Origin: Candidatus Poribacteria bacterium | Lineage (GTDB): Bacteria; Poribacteria; WGA-4E; WGA-3G | Assembly: GCA_028820845.1 (NCBI GenBank) | Contig: JAPPII010000013.1 | Span: 1-64,000, forward strand | DNA: 64,000 nucleotides | Reading direction: 5' to 3' | In this document: in pieces, positions 28,038-38,100 of the stretch | Numbering within the stretch: position 1 is the first letter of the stretch | How the letters are laid out: every line of letters begins with the position of its first letter | Notes under the pieces: model-generated | Told to the model about the DNA's origin: nothing | What the model saw: only the letters and a program-made list of their open reading frames with translations | The model's database searches: none | Translations under genes and position numbers: made by a program

Positions 28038-29634
28038 ATTTTGTGTCCTTTGATAGTTGTGAATAAAAAATTATGCCGATGATAAACCAGAAAAGCAACA
28101 CTGTGCGTTGATGTAGAATGTTATCTGCAAGCCCGTAAACAAGCGCAGAAATGAGGAATCCGCTCGCGCCGATAAAGGTCCCCATCCCCCAAAAATCTGT
28201 TGCCTGCCGCATGGCGAATATAGATTGGCAGATGATCGCTACTATCCACAAAAACAGCAAAAGCGATGGAATCCCCTGCTCGGCGGCGATGTGCAAATAG
28301 ATGTTATGTGCGTGATAAGGCGTGTCGTATTGTTCAGGGGGTCCGTTTAGTTGGTACTCGTAGCGAAATCTACCGGGTCCGATTCCGGTAAGTGGATACT
28401 GCTGAATGAATTGTAGGGACATTCGCCACCACTGTGGACGTTCACTCATGAAGCCTGTGGGATGCGTAATCATGGTCTGAAAACGGGTCTTGATGTGCCG
28501 CGGCACCATATCAATTAGTATCTGTCGAGTATTTGTATTCAGAAGTAGTACACAGCACACAATGCTCATTAAAACCAATACCAATAAGCCTCGTTTCCAT
28601 GGGATAGTTGTGGACAGCGTGCTGATGGTAAGATAGGAGACACTGAAGATGATTGCGAGGGTAACACTCACCCACGCCGCACGCGTCAAGGTCAAGACAA
28701 GATTCGCGCTCATCAAGACTAAGATTATTCCTAATATTACGGTTATACTTATCAGTTTTCGGTTTTCGGTTTTCGGCAAAGAGGAATCTTTACGGATGAC
28801 GCACTGCTGACCGCTGACCGCTGACCGCTGATCGCTGATGGCTATTAAACCAACAGCAAAGTAGCCTATGACGAATGGAAGGCTGAGCGCGAGGTATGCA
28901 CCGAGGTCATTGGGCATTTTGAACGTCCCCGTGAGACGTTGCTCAATCATATATACCATAAGGTGTGTTTCACCCGGACGGACTGTGTAGCGTCTGTCTC
29001 TCGCCGGATCGTCAATACGCCATGTGTCGGGTTGCGCTGACGGGTTTCTGTCGGTTACGTGGAAAGCCGTTTCCGAGAGCGGGACACGGCATGTACGCAA
29101 TTCGGCACGTAATTCGTCCGAGAACCCTTCTGCTACAGTAAATTCCTCCTGAAATTGTAACCCAATTCGTCCCATAAAGTCGAGTGCTAAACGGGTGTCG
29201 TTTACGTAATACGAGAGCCCGAGTGTAGAAGAGATACCCGCTGTAGCGATAAAGACAATGACGACGTGTCGCCATCGGGTTCCCAAGCGACTGTGGACAA
29301 CGGCATAGAAGAGTAGGATCGCTCGCAGTAATTTCCAAAAGTAGCCGAGGCTGCTTGTGGAAGGGTGCGGTGCGAAGAGGGATGCGATGAGGGCTGATCC
29401 TAAAAACAACGCGATAGGAAGGTCGAGCGGGGTCCGTCGCCAGCCGAGTTTCCGTTCCGAAACGATGCGTCCGATCCATCCGAATAGCACAAGCGAGAGT
29501 CCGATGTTAAGGAACGCCGTCGAGTAACCGAAGGGAAGTGCTAAAACAAAGACGAAGAGTCCGATATAGGTTACAGTCCCAAAGACTTTTGCCGATGTCC
29601 ACCGTGAAGGCAACAGAAATTTCAGTTCTGACAT
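28012..29634 (-). CDS. O-antigen ligase / Wzy-family membrane protein
   Basis: 540 residues, about 11-12 hydrophobic segments, inner membrane. The Wzy_C/WaaL signature is present toward the C-terminus: RPQWWRMSLQFIQQYPLTGI, GPGRF, then YHAHNIYLHIAAEQGIP with the conserved His. Such enzymes polymerise or ligate lipid-linked glycans on the periplasmic side. A loop region near residues 265-295 is made of translated low-complexity repeat (see 28753-28845). No glycosyltransferases are nearby, so the glycan is unknown. It overlaps the next gene by 26 nt. Confidence 0.88.
   Translation of the reverse strand: MSELKFLLPSRWTSAKVFGTVTYIGLFVFVLALPFGYSTAFLNIGLSLVLFGWIGRIVSERKLGWRRTPLDLPIALFLGSALIASLFAPHPSTSSLGYFWKLLRAILLFYAVVHSRLGTRWRHVVIVFIATAGISSTLGLSYYVNDTRLALDFMGRIGLQFQEEFTVAEGFSDELRAELRTCRVPLSETAFHVTDRNPSAQPDTWRIDDPARDRRYTVRPGETHLMVYMIEQRLTGTFKMPNDLGAYLALSLPFVIGYFAVGLIAISDQRSAVSGQQCVIRKDSSLPKTENRKLISITVILGIILVLMSANLVLTLTRAAWVSVTLAIIFSVSYLTISTLSTTIPWKRGLLVLVLMSIVCCVLLLNTNTRQILIDMVPRHIKTRFQTMITHPTGFMSERPQWWRMSLQFIQQYPLTGIGPGRFRYEYQLNGPPEQYDTPYHAHNIYLHIAAEQGIPSLLLFLWIVAIICQSIFAMRQATDFWGMGTFIGASGFLISALVYGLADNILHQRTVLLFWFIIGIIFYSQLSKDTKYEKNSDTG
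28753..28845. repeat. Low-complexity repeat inserted in frame in the O-antigen ligase gene
   Basis: A CGGTTTT tandem followed by CTGACCG heptamers (28804-28842). On the coding strand it reads as SDQRSAVSGQQ and PKTENRKLIS, residues unlike the surrounding membrane protein. The same kind of repeat lies in mutL (59235-59263) and in gaps at 21967, 24785 and 40440. Confidence 0.6.
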
Positions 29635-29794
29635 AAGGACAGAGAAGGTTAGGGGTATTTATGGTAACCTATAGTTTGGACGATTTCTGCGTGGTTAATG
29701 CTCATTCATTAAATCGGAAAAGAGGATCCATGAAAAACATCCTTCAATAGATGTGTTGTTTCTTATGAACTGATAACTCGCTTTTTCTTTCGGC

Positions 29795-30895
29795 TTATGC
29801 GTCTACGCGTTCTTGGAAGGCGTGAAAGGAGTCTACGACAGATGCCTCGATATTGAGTTGCTTGAGTCGGTTGAGGTCCGCAATAGCTTCAAGGATAGGC
29901 GTGAGCGTCTGAACGTTAGCATCAGGGAAGCGAGTGTTGAGGATAGCGAGTGTGCTTTCGATACTCGTCCGACGCGCCCCTTGTTCAATACCTTGTTCAA
30001 TACCTTGTTCAATACCTTGTTCAATACCGAGTTGATGTCCGCGTTGTTCACTGAGTTCAATGATGGATGCTGCCATGTCTACGATCTCCTGATTCTGTGT
30101 ATGCTCTTTGGTGAGGATACGAAGTAAGTCTTGATGTTCAGCTGCGTCTCTGCGGTGTAGAATGAGTAGGAAAATATACAAAATCGCACGCCTATACTGA
30201 TCCGCATCGTGTGTGTGCAAGTCCGTGAGCCCTTCTAAAGCCTCAAGGAGGACTTTCCGCATCACAGGGGCATCGGAGTCCTCATGCTGTAAGACAGTCA
30301 ACAACCATCCCAACGGATGACCGGCTTCTGTCAGTTCGTCGGGGTCCGTGGCTTTGACATCGAGGAGCAAGGTGTCGAAAGTCGGGACGAAACGGGTAAG
30401 GACTTCCGGGATGTCCAGGAGGGCGGTCAGAGAGAGCGGGACCCGCCACGCGCCTTTACCGGTGTAAAAGACGATCGGCACGATCGGTGTCAGCTGCCAC
30501 TCGCTCTGTGGATGTCTCTCTTCCTGCCACTGCCGGCGCTCCTCCATCCATATCTGAATCATGTAAGAGAGCAAGCGAAGTGCCATGGAGGGATCGATTG
30601 TGGATTGGTGCTCTATGAGCAGATAGACGATGACTTCCTGACGCGTCTGCGTCGGGGACCGAAACGGCACCCTGAAGACCATATCAGATTCTTGGGGTCG
30701 CAGTTCATCGGAGATGAAACTTCGATTGAGTTGTTCGACGTGTGCAAAGTCAAGGGCATCGGCGATCTGTCCTGCAACCATTCTCAGTAACGCTTCAAGA
30801 TGTTCGCGCTGACGGATCAGCCATTTCGCACTCCTATCGGGGAAGTGGTGGCTCGAAACATTCGACAACTCCCGCAGGTCGCGTTCTATTAACAT
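29795..30895 (-). CDS. Rpn-family nuclease/putative transposase, paralogue
   Basis: 366 residues, the same family as 5692-6720 and alignable along its length (HFPDRS near 20, NRSFISDELR, D71, E95 and Q97 of the PD-(D/E)XK core, PLSLTALLDIPEVLTRFVPTFDTLLLDV). The C-terminal part contains a GIEQ tetrapeptide repeated four times, encoded by a 12-bp tandem repeat, a frame-neutral site for length change. It stands alone with gaps of 160 and 654 bp on its sides. Family members are often multi-copy; function here is probably DNA cleavage linked to recombination. Confidence 0.9.
   Translation of the reverse strand: MLIERDLRELSNVSSHHFPDRSAKWLIRQREHLEALLRMVAGQIADALDFAHVEQLNRSFISDELRPQESDMVFRVPFRSPTQTRQEVIVYLLIEHQSTIDPSMALRLLSYMIQIWMEERRQWQEERHPQSEWQLTPIVPIVFYTGKGAWRVPLSLTALLDIPEVLTRFVPTFDTLLLDVKATDPDELTEAGHPLGWLLTVLQHEDSDAPVMRKVLLEALEGLTDLHTHDADQYRRAILYIFLLILHRRDAAEHQDLLRILTKEHTQNQEIVDMAASIIELSEQRGHQLGIEQGIEQGIEQGIEQGARRTSIESTLAILNTRFPDANVQTLTPILEAIADLNRLKQLNIEASVVDSFHAFQERVDA
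29981..30028. repeat. Four perfect 12-bp tandem repeats inside the rpn paralogue
   Basis: TTGTTCAATACC four times without a mismatch; each unit encodes GIEQ on the minus strand. Loss or gain of units keeps the frame. Confidence 0.95.
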
Positions 30896-31549
30896 GCGTT
30901 CTCCTCTTCGGACACGGGGGCATCCGCAGCACCTGCCTCCTACTTATATGAGAGAGTCTAACACATTTCAGGTCCTTTTGTCAACACTTTTTCGCGTCCG
31001 AAACACAACATTTCTCAAAGAAGCTGCCAGCGAACGCAATTACAAGGAGGTAGACACGATCAGCCCCAGGCGAGGAAAAAGGCGAACGACATCCCCTGGC
31101 ATTTGCGGCGAAGGTTACGTTTAACGTAAAATGTCCTATACTTAATAGCAACGAGTGTTACAAAGTTAATTTTCACACACGTTTTGCCAGAATGTGAGTC
31201 GATTTCCGAGACGCGAAGGGTTTCTCCTATTATAAGAAGTAACAAGGGAAATAGGAAAACAACGCGTATCTATTAAAGGCATGGCTCGCGCAGGGGATAA
31301 ATGCCCCCCTCGGCACAAGTTTGAAAATGGACGATGCTGTATCCAAATAGGCAGCGAAGAAAAACACCTCGTTATCGCTGCACACGATGCAGCACATTAG
31401 GTTAGGTTCAAAAAAGAATAGATATCCACATCTCTGGATACAGATTCTTATGTATATAGTGTTAGAGACATCGGAAGGGTGGGGATCCTAAAATCCGCGC
31501 CTCCGATAAAAGTTTATCTTTATATTTAGTATTAAGGAGAATAGAAGTA
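30896..31549. other. Long non-coding leader before the lamin-tail gene
   Basis: 654 bases between divergent genes with no gene seen on either strand. It holds two perfect 6-bp-stem hairpins, GCTGCA/TGCAGC at 31377-31393 and TATCCA/TGGATA at 31423-31440, and a GC-rich imperfect hairpin near 31474-31510 shortly before AAGGAG and the ATG. No known riboswitch was recognised. Confidence 0.45.
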
Positions 31550-34447
31550 ATGTTGTCAAAGAAATTGACATTTTCCTTAGCAAGTTTAGTTGTAATGTTA
31601 GCCGTCGGGCTTATCTTTGTTGCGACACCAGCAGAGGCACAGAAGACCTATATTAGTCGGGTAATCGGTGGTGATGCCACTGCTACTGCGGTAAACAGCA
31701 CGACGAATACTTTCCCAAAAGCCAACGGTTTTGCTGTCTTTGAAATGCCTATTGCAACACCCAGCGTAGTAGCTATTGAAACAGCCAATGGGATCGTTGC
31801 ACAAGCAGGTACGGATTCAGGGACCTTTGTCATACCAGCGGCAGCAGGTGCCAGAAGTACTACGAATACACCGATAATAACGGCAGAAGCGTCAGCTGCT
31901 CGGACTCCAAGACCTACTATTGGTGGTGTTTCGGTTGAAGACGAGAGGTTCCCGAATCTGTATCATATCCTTCGTGACGGGGGTACTATCGAACTGGCGA
32001 TCAGTACTACAGGTGTAAAAGCCAATAAAAGCTATGCACATCGTTTCGTCATGACTGAGGTTATGTGGGGAGAGAACGAGTCTGTTACTGGTGATCCCAG
32101 AGCAATGCCCCAATGGATTGAAATCTACAATAATTTTACGCTTCCGGATGCAACGCGAGTAGTAGACGATCCCTTGACAGTTGCGGTAGAGGGTCCAGCT
32201 ACTGGTGGTGTTAATAATGCTACAATGCTGTTCATCTTCACTGAGAACAACAGAAGGGATCGTCTTGGACAGACAGTAACGTATGATCCAGATCCTGGTA
32301 CTGCGGATAATGAAGTTACGTATTACATCGTTGACATGATCAGCACTACAGCGCGCTTCGGTTCTAATTGGTGGGGCAGCATTCCCGGGAACAGCGGTTC
32401 CCTTCCAGTAGCGGCTCAAACCGGTGGCTCGGGTGCTGGAATCACTGCAGACGCAGCATTGGAGTTTGAACCGACCCGTCTCGTCTCCATGTATCGGAAA
32501 CATGATCTCGTAGATTTGAATCGCGAATACAAAGTCGCTGGTTGGAACGACGGCAGTGCGGGCGGTTCTTGGGCTGCCTCTTCAGGACGCCTTAACATGA
32601 CAGGGTTCTTTACCGGTACACCCGGTTCCGTTCACAGACCTCCCGTAGGTACAGAGATCGATTATGCGAAAGCTCCGGCTTCGCTGCCTGCTACCTCTGT
32701 TATTATCAACGAAGTCCGTAACGATACAGCCGATGCCAATCTTGACTGGATTGAACTCCACAACACCGGCACTGCTGATGTTGAAATCAAGAAGTGGGTG
32801 ATCGATATGGTCATCAACAACAATTCGGATGCTGCGAAGAATCATAAGCGGATCGTAGAGTTCCCCGATGCGGGTTATGCGAAGATCCCCGCAGGGGGTT
32901 TCTTGGTTATCTATAACCGTGATCCCGCAGATACCATTCTGGCAGATGGGGTCAATATTGCGGATCCGCTCAATGAGCGCGTCCAAAAAGGCGCGAGCCA
33001 CATGTATTTCGTTGATCCAGATCTGAAGTTGAACAACACCGGAAAATACCTACTCGTTCTCCGGAACGGCAACGATAAGACGAACCATGAAAAGGTTGTT
33101 GATATCGCAGGTAACGGTTTCTTCGCCGTCACCGACAAAACCAGAGTCGATCAAACGGATGTATTTCCGCTCAAAGGTTGGACGGTGCCGGGGGACCGGG
33201 ATGATGGCGGTGACTTCGGTGGTGATAACACCTTCGCTTCCGCGAACAACTCCTTCGGACGGGATGCCCAGAAGACCGGAGACAACAGGCTCCACAAGGA
33301 CGACTGGAAATCCTTCGGTCATCAAGGTGGTCTCGGCTATGATGCCCGTGTAGATTTAGCAGTTGCGCCGGGTACACCCGGTTATGCGAACAACGCTGTC
33401 AAAGGCAAAAACGCGGATTTAACTGCTGCCACTGCGACGGTCACAATCAGCGAAATTATGTATGATGCCGGTCCACGCTGGAACCTCATCCAGTGGGTCG
33501 AACTCTATAATAGCTCAATGACAGAAGCGGTTAACCTCCAAGGATGGCACCTGGAAATTCGCAACAAGGAAGATGTTGCGTCCTACGTCGACTCTATCTT
33601 CGAGTTTGAAGATGGTGCGATCATTCTACCGAACCAGACGCTCTTGCTGGTTTCAGGAAGTGCTACAAACAACGTCGCACGTAATCGTGTCTATAACCTT
33701 TATCAGCGACATCGTACGGAGTTAGGGTTAGAGCCTGCGGGTCGCAGAAGCACGCTTCTGAGCCGTACAGGTTTCGTTCTGAAACTTTGGGACAAAGATG
33801 CGAACCGTCAAACGGGTGTTCCGGTCGATGTAGCAGGGAACGTTGATGTGAAGGGTGCTGAGCGCGTGATTATGTGGGATCTGCCTATGCGCGATCCTGA
33901 AGCCCGTCAGTCGCTTCTACGCCAATATGGTAGCCGCAGTATTGGTAGTGGTCCCGAAGCAGCCCTTGATGGCATAATGGTAGATTCTTGGAATCAATCC
34001 GATATTGCGGGTGCGGGTATCAGTTACTACGGCCATCGCGATGATGTCAGCACCCCCGGCTACCGTCTCGGTGGTCCACTGCCCGTTTCGCTCTCCAGCT
34101 TCCGTCCCGTCCGTGATGACGCCACTGGACACGTCGTCGTCCGTTGGATTACACAGTCTGAATTGAACAACGCCGGATTCAACATCCTGCGGAGTGAAAG
34201 CAAGACGGGTGAATTCACAGTCGTCAACGTCAAAGGTATCGTTCCCGGACACGGCACGACATCTGAAAAGCATGTCTACGAGTGGACGGACACCACGGCG
34301 AAACCCAACGTTGTCTATTATTATCAAATCGAAGATGTGTCGTTAGACGGCAAGCGCACGCGCCTTGCGACGACGCGTCTGAAAGGTCATGTCTCTGCAG
34401 CAGGGAAGGTCACCACGACCTGGGGTGATTTGAAAGATGTTGACTAA
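31550..34447 (+). CDS. Secreted lamin-tail-domain (LTD) protein
   Basis: 965 residues with a Sec signal peptide (MLSKKLTFSLASLVVML then a cleavage site near TPAEAQ). Three LTD-like beta-sandwiches are visible: RFVMTEVMWGENE to WIEIYNNF (about 165-290), VIINEVRNDTAD to DWIELHNTG (about 383-500) and TISEIMYDAGPRW to WVELYNSS (about 632-740). The C-terminal 120 residues (LPVSLSSFRPVRDD, VRWITQSELNNAGFNILRS, YYYQIEDVSLDGKR) form an fn3-like domain found at the ends of many exported proteins in these bacteria. Bacterial LTD proteins are extracellular and often linked to nucleases or surface binding; here no enzyme domain is seen. AAGGAG precedes the ATG. A strong terminator follows. Confidence 0.88.
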   Translation: MLSKKLTFSLASLVVMLAVGLIFVATPAEAQKTYISRVIGGDATATAVNSTTNTFPKANGFAVFEMPIATPSVVAIETANGIVAQAGTDSGTFVIPAAAGARSTTNTPIITAEASAARTPRPTIGGVSVEDERFPNLYHILRDGGTIELAISTTGVKANKSYAHRFVMTEVMWGENESVTGDPRAMPQWIEIYNNFTLPDATRVVDDPLTVAVEGPATGGVNNATMLFIFTENNRRDRLGQTVTYDPDPGTADNEVTYYIVDMISTTARFGSNWWGSIPGNSGSLPVAAQTGGSGAGITADAALEFEPTRLVSMYRKHDLVDLNREYKVAGWNDGSAGGSWAASSGRLNMTGFFTGTPGSVHRPPVGTEIDYAKAPASLPATSVIINEVRNDTADANLDWIELHNTGTADVEIKKWVIDMVINNNSDAAKNHKRIVEFPDAGYAKIPAGGFLVIYNRDPADTILADGVNIADPLNERVQKGASHMYFVDPDLKLNNTGKYLLVLRNGNDKTNHEKVVDIAGNGFFAVTDKTRVDQTDVFPLKGWTVPGDRDDGGDFGGDNTFASANNSFGRDAQKTGDNRLHKDDWKSFGHQGGLGYDARVDLAVAPGTPGYANNAVKGKNADLTAATATVTISEIMYDAGPRWNLIQWVELYNSSMTEAVNLQGWHLEIRNKEDVASYVDSIFEFEDGAIILPNQTLLLVSGSATNNVARNRVYNLYQRHRTELGLEPAGRRSTLLSRTGFVLKLWDKDANRQTGVPVDVAGNVDVKGAERVIMWDLPMRDPEARQSLLRQYGSRSIGSGPEAALDGIMVDSWNQSDIAGAGISYYGHRDDVSTPGYRLGGPLPVSLSSFRPVRDDATGHVVVRWITQSELNNAGFNILRSESKTGEFTVVNVKGIVPGHGTTSEKHVYEWTDTTAKPNVVYYYQIEDVSLDGKRTRLATTRLKGHVSAAGKVTTTWGDLKDVD

Positions 34448-34509
34448 GCTGCGAGACAAACAAGGTTATTTCAGGGATACAATCTATTTGAACTAACCTA
34501 CCAACCGAT

Positions 34510-34545
34510 AAAGGCGGTGTATCCCTACACCGCCTTTATTTTTTT
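34510..34545 (+). terminator. Rho-independent terminator after the lamin-tail gene
   Basis: A 12-bp perfect stem (AAAGGCGGTGTA / TACACCGCCTTT), 4-base loop TCCC, then ATTTTTTT. About 65 bases after the stop codon. Confidence 0.93.
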
Positions 34546-34560
34546 ACATCGTTTCTGAAT

Positions 34561-34615
34561 CGCGGATTATGGGAAATCGTCTGAAGCAGGATTTATAGGA
34601 TGATTGGGATTTGCA
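34561..34615. repeat. 55-bp dispersed repeat, copy 1
   Basis: Begins CGCGGATTATGGGAAATCG and runs to TTGCA; the second copy at 34786-34840 differs by two or three bases. A shorter inverted relative is at about 34960-35015 (CCTGCTTCAGACGGGAAT). Such AATCCTG/CAGGATT-type repeats are not coding and may be scars of a small mobile element. Confidence 0.75.
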
Positions 34616-34638
34616 CGAGGAGGGGCGTATCGGTTGCT

Positions 34639-34692
34639 GTACCGCAAACTTCAGTTTGCGTGATGAAATGCACAATCTAAAGATTGTGCTAC
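34639..34692. repeat. BIME-like pair of REP hairpins
   Basis: Hairpin CGCAAACT/AGTTTGCG preceded by GTAC, then 9 bases on, hairpin GCACAATCT/AGATTGTGC followed by TAC (CTAC). The two point toward each other, as in bacterial interspersed mosaic elements. The 725-base gap 34448-35172 holds no gene, only the terminator and these repeats. Confidence 0.6.
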
Positions 34693-34785
34693 AAAGATAT
34701 CAAGTGGCACGGCTCGGCACCTCACCCGCAGGCGAAAAGGCTTTATCTGTCTGAATCTCGGATTTTCACGGATGAGGCGGATGGA

Positions 34786-34840
34786 CGCGGATTATGGGAA
34801 ATCGTCTGAAGCGGGATTTACAGGATGATTGGGATTTGCA
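34786..34840. repeat. 55-bp dispersed repeat, copy 2
   Basis: Direct copy of 34561-34615, 225 bp further on; each copy is followed within about 80 bp by a GCAAACT-type hairpin, so the repeated unit may be larger and partly duplicated. Confidence 0.75.
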
Positions 34841-34862
34841 GAATGAGAGAGTATTAGTTGGT

Positions 34863-34884
34863 GTAGCGCAAACTTTTAGTTTGC
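34863..34884. repeat. REP-like hairpin with exact 5' GTAG
   Basis: GTAG followed at once by the 8-bp stem CGCAAACT / AGTTTGCG with a TT loop, on the plus strand. The stem is the same as in the copy at 34643-34660, where the tetranucleotide is GTAC. Confidence 0.65.
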
Positions 34885-35145
34885 GTGCTGAGATGCCCAC
34901 GTGCATACGGTTTCAACAAATAGCTTGATTATCTACTGAAAAATAAAGGGCAATCAAAAGTGCTGTAATCCTGAAAATCCGTATAATCCCGCAAATCCTG
35001 CTTCAGACGGGAATATTATCTAACATCATATTTTTAACGATAAAAAAGTGGAACTGCTTTCTTTACAGGTTGGGGTGTTTTTGCTTGGGTGTTTCCCCAC
35101 AAACCCTCTTACACATCAAAGAATTGAGATTACAATAGAAAACTC

Positions 35146-35166
35146 GGGGGTACAAACCCCTCCTAC
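35146..35166. repeat. Weak REP-like hairpin before the giant surface-protein gene
   Basis: GGGGT / ACCCC stem followed by TCCTAC. Lies about 25-45 bases before the start codon; short stem, so low weight. Confidence 0.35.
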
Positions 35167-35190
35167 ATAGAAATGGAGAAGGTATTTCTT

Positions 35191-38100
35191 ATGAAAAACT
35201 TAATGACACAGAAATTCATTTTTGGTCTACTAATGGCTCTTGTGTTGGCGTTGGGTGTGCAGGGTGTCGTAGAGGCACAAACCTCATCGGTGAGTGGAGA
35301 CTCTGCCGTTACCAGTGCAACGGCAGGGACTACGACCATACCTGTTTTCGATATATCCACAACCAATCTGCTTACACGTTCCTTCACGCTTACAGTAACT
35401 GAGGCAGCAGACACGAATACCGTTGAAGTTCAGGCTACGGGCGCGACAGTGACGGAGATAAGAGTAACAAAAGCACCAAGCGATCCGACATCTGACCCAC
35501 AAGATACTGATGATCCGGATCCAAGTCCAGCCAAAGATGATATAATCAGTGGCACTACTATTACATTTGGCGGTTTGGGAACTAAGGATGATAGCGATAG
35601 CGCTACTGCTACTGGAGACCCTAATACAGCGGACTGGACATTCAAGGTTACCTACACGGTTGCTGCCTTAGGAGCCTATTCCATAGAGGTGGATGGCAAT
35701 ACCGCTAGTCCGGAGATAGCGGCTTACGTTGTGCAAAGCAAGGGTAGAGCCGCATCTTATCATCTTAATAAAATCGCAGCTGCCAATATAACCCAAACAC
35801 CCCAAATAACGAATACTGCCATGGAAGTGCAGGTAACTGATGGGTCGACTGGGCAGACATGGGTTCAAGTTGATTTGAACATCACCAATGGTAGACTCTA
35901 TCCGACAGGTCAATTTGTGAGCGGTAACAGGATCTATAGTTCAAACGAGGCTAACGATAACGGCTATACAAACCTTTCTGTATTCACCGGTGCAGGCGGA
36001 GACATAGCTGGCGTGACGGTCGCCCCAAATAGAGGCCAAACTGCCATGGTTACAGCAAAAATCTCTGGGACCACGGGAGACCATGCATCGCATACCGTTA
36101 CCTATTTCGATAGTGGAGTGGTTACCATAGACAGGGTGTCGGGGAACTATCAACATGCGAAGGAGAGTGAGAGGCTCGCTCAGCCCCTTGTTGTGCGTGT
36201 GTTGGATGGCACTAGACCGGTTCGGGATCAACGGGTTAGATTCACTGCCTCTGGTGGTCAGTTGCGGTCTGTCACAGGCTCGACCTTCATTAACGAGACA
36301 GGTTCAGTGGAGGCTACTACTGCAATATCCATAAAGACGGACAGTAGCGGTCAAGCAAAAGTGTATCTCACAGTACCCGCTGCAGCGGCAGCGGTCAGTG
36401 TTAATGCTGAGATCGCACAAACACCACCCGCCGTCGTTGGGAGGGCTGATGGCAGTGGTAGTCCGCTTGCGCAATTAAGTGAGCGATTTTCGGTTTTTGC
36501 AGTGGAAAGGGACTCCGCTACATTGAGCCCATTGACAATTACCGGGGCACCCGTAACACCTGTAGAGAATGCTGACCCGGATCGGGAGATAATCTGGGTG
36601 GATACCTCGGCTACTGGACCAGTTGAGGTTGAGTTTACAGTTACCGGCGGACAGCTCTATTTGGATCCTTCACGTCTGGATTTAGATGCCATTAGCCTGA
36701 AGCAATCTACAGATAGACCGCAATATGTTACAACACTCCGTGTCAGCACCGATGCTACTGGTAATATAGGGACTGCGGCTGCCCCGATTCTGTTCGTCAG
36801 GGCATCTTCTGGAATCGCAGAAGTTAAGGCGCAAATCCTTCGCAGTTCGCTAGATACTGCCGTGCGTACTATTCAGTATATCGCAGGTAGTATTGAGTTG
36901 GAAGTGGTCTCTAATAACCCCCGTGTCAGAGGGGCCCTCGGCGGATTGCGCGATGATCCATTTGTGGTTAGAGCAATGATCGGAGGCAGACCCGCACCTG
37001 GGCAGACTGTCAAGTTTACAGTCGATACTACCAGTGGAGGTGCTCTTATTCCTGTTCCTGAGACAGAAGTATTTGTCACACAACCGAGGGGTCTTACATT
37101 GTCTGCTGGCGCATCTCCTACTGATTTAACACCGGCTTCCGGTAGCCACGTTACTACTGTTCTTCGACAAGAAGAATACACGGCTGCTGATAACGGGGAA
37201 ATATTTGTCAGAACCGATGATCAGGGCGAGGCGAAAGTTTATCTCCAGATGGGTACTACCGCTGGTGCCTCTCACACAATCACAGCTCAACTTCCAGTGG
37301 GAAGTGAGCGCGTCAGTTTCACAGTTCAACCACAAGCCGGTACAATTGCGGGGGATCTAAAGAAGATTGATGTGCCCGATTTGCGTCCTAACGATGATAA
37401 TCTTGAAACTTTGGCTGTTCGCGCGGAAAATGTATTTGGAGATAGACTCCCAGATGTGAATATCAGATGGACCACAACCCACGGAATAATCACTCATGTG
37501 AATGGACGTGGAACGATATCGAACAATCAGGCCCAGGCCGAGGCTGACATAACCTCACCGATTCGGAGTGGTCAAGAAATATTCGTCCGGACAGATGCTT
37601 CTGGTGAAGCCTGGATTCTCTATCGTAGGGACCAGGCTATCAGCGGTGCACAGACCGTCAGAGCAGAGATTGCTTCGGAACAGGGCGCGCAACAGTATGA
37701 TTTCGAGATTAGGCATCAGACGTTCACTATTGGTAGTGGCGGTGTTAGCAACAACCAAAACAACAACCCACAAACCAGAAATCCATATCTCTCAATTTCT
37801 CCCAGTAGTCTCACAGGTAACCCAGGTCAACAGCGGAGTTTCACGGTTTCTGCTTTCGATGCGAACAATAGACAACAGAGCATATCCGTGAATCTCAGCA
37901 GCAGCGGCGTTACGGTACCTGCCTCTGTCAGAACAGGTGAGTCCGTCTCTATCACATTACCGAGCAGCTCGACTTCCATTTCTGTGAGTGCCTCTAACTA
38001 TGGTTCGCGCTCCCTGAGTGTTAGCGTGCAGGCTGTTCCTGATGAGATTGTAAAGGTCTCTGGCGATAGTCCTGTACAGACAGGTGAGCCGGGTGCGCAA

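Noticed and set aside
29981-30028. Tandem repeats considered as a CRISPR array
   Set aside because: Units are 12 bp, directly adjacent without spacers and in frame in a gene.
31280-31330. Possible c-di-GMP riboswitch (GGGATAAATGCC stretch)
   Set aside because: The conserved GEMM core and tetraloop receptor could not be found; only loose similarity.
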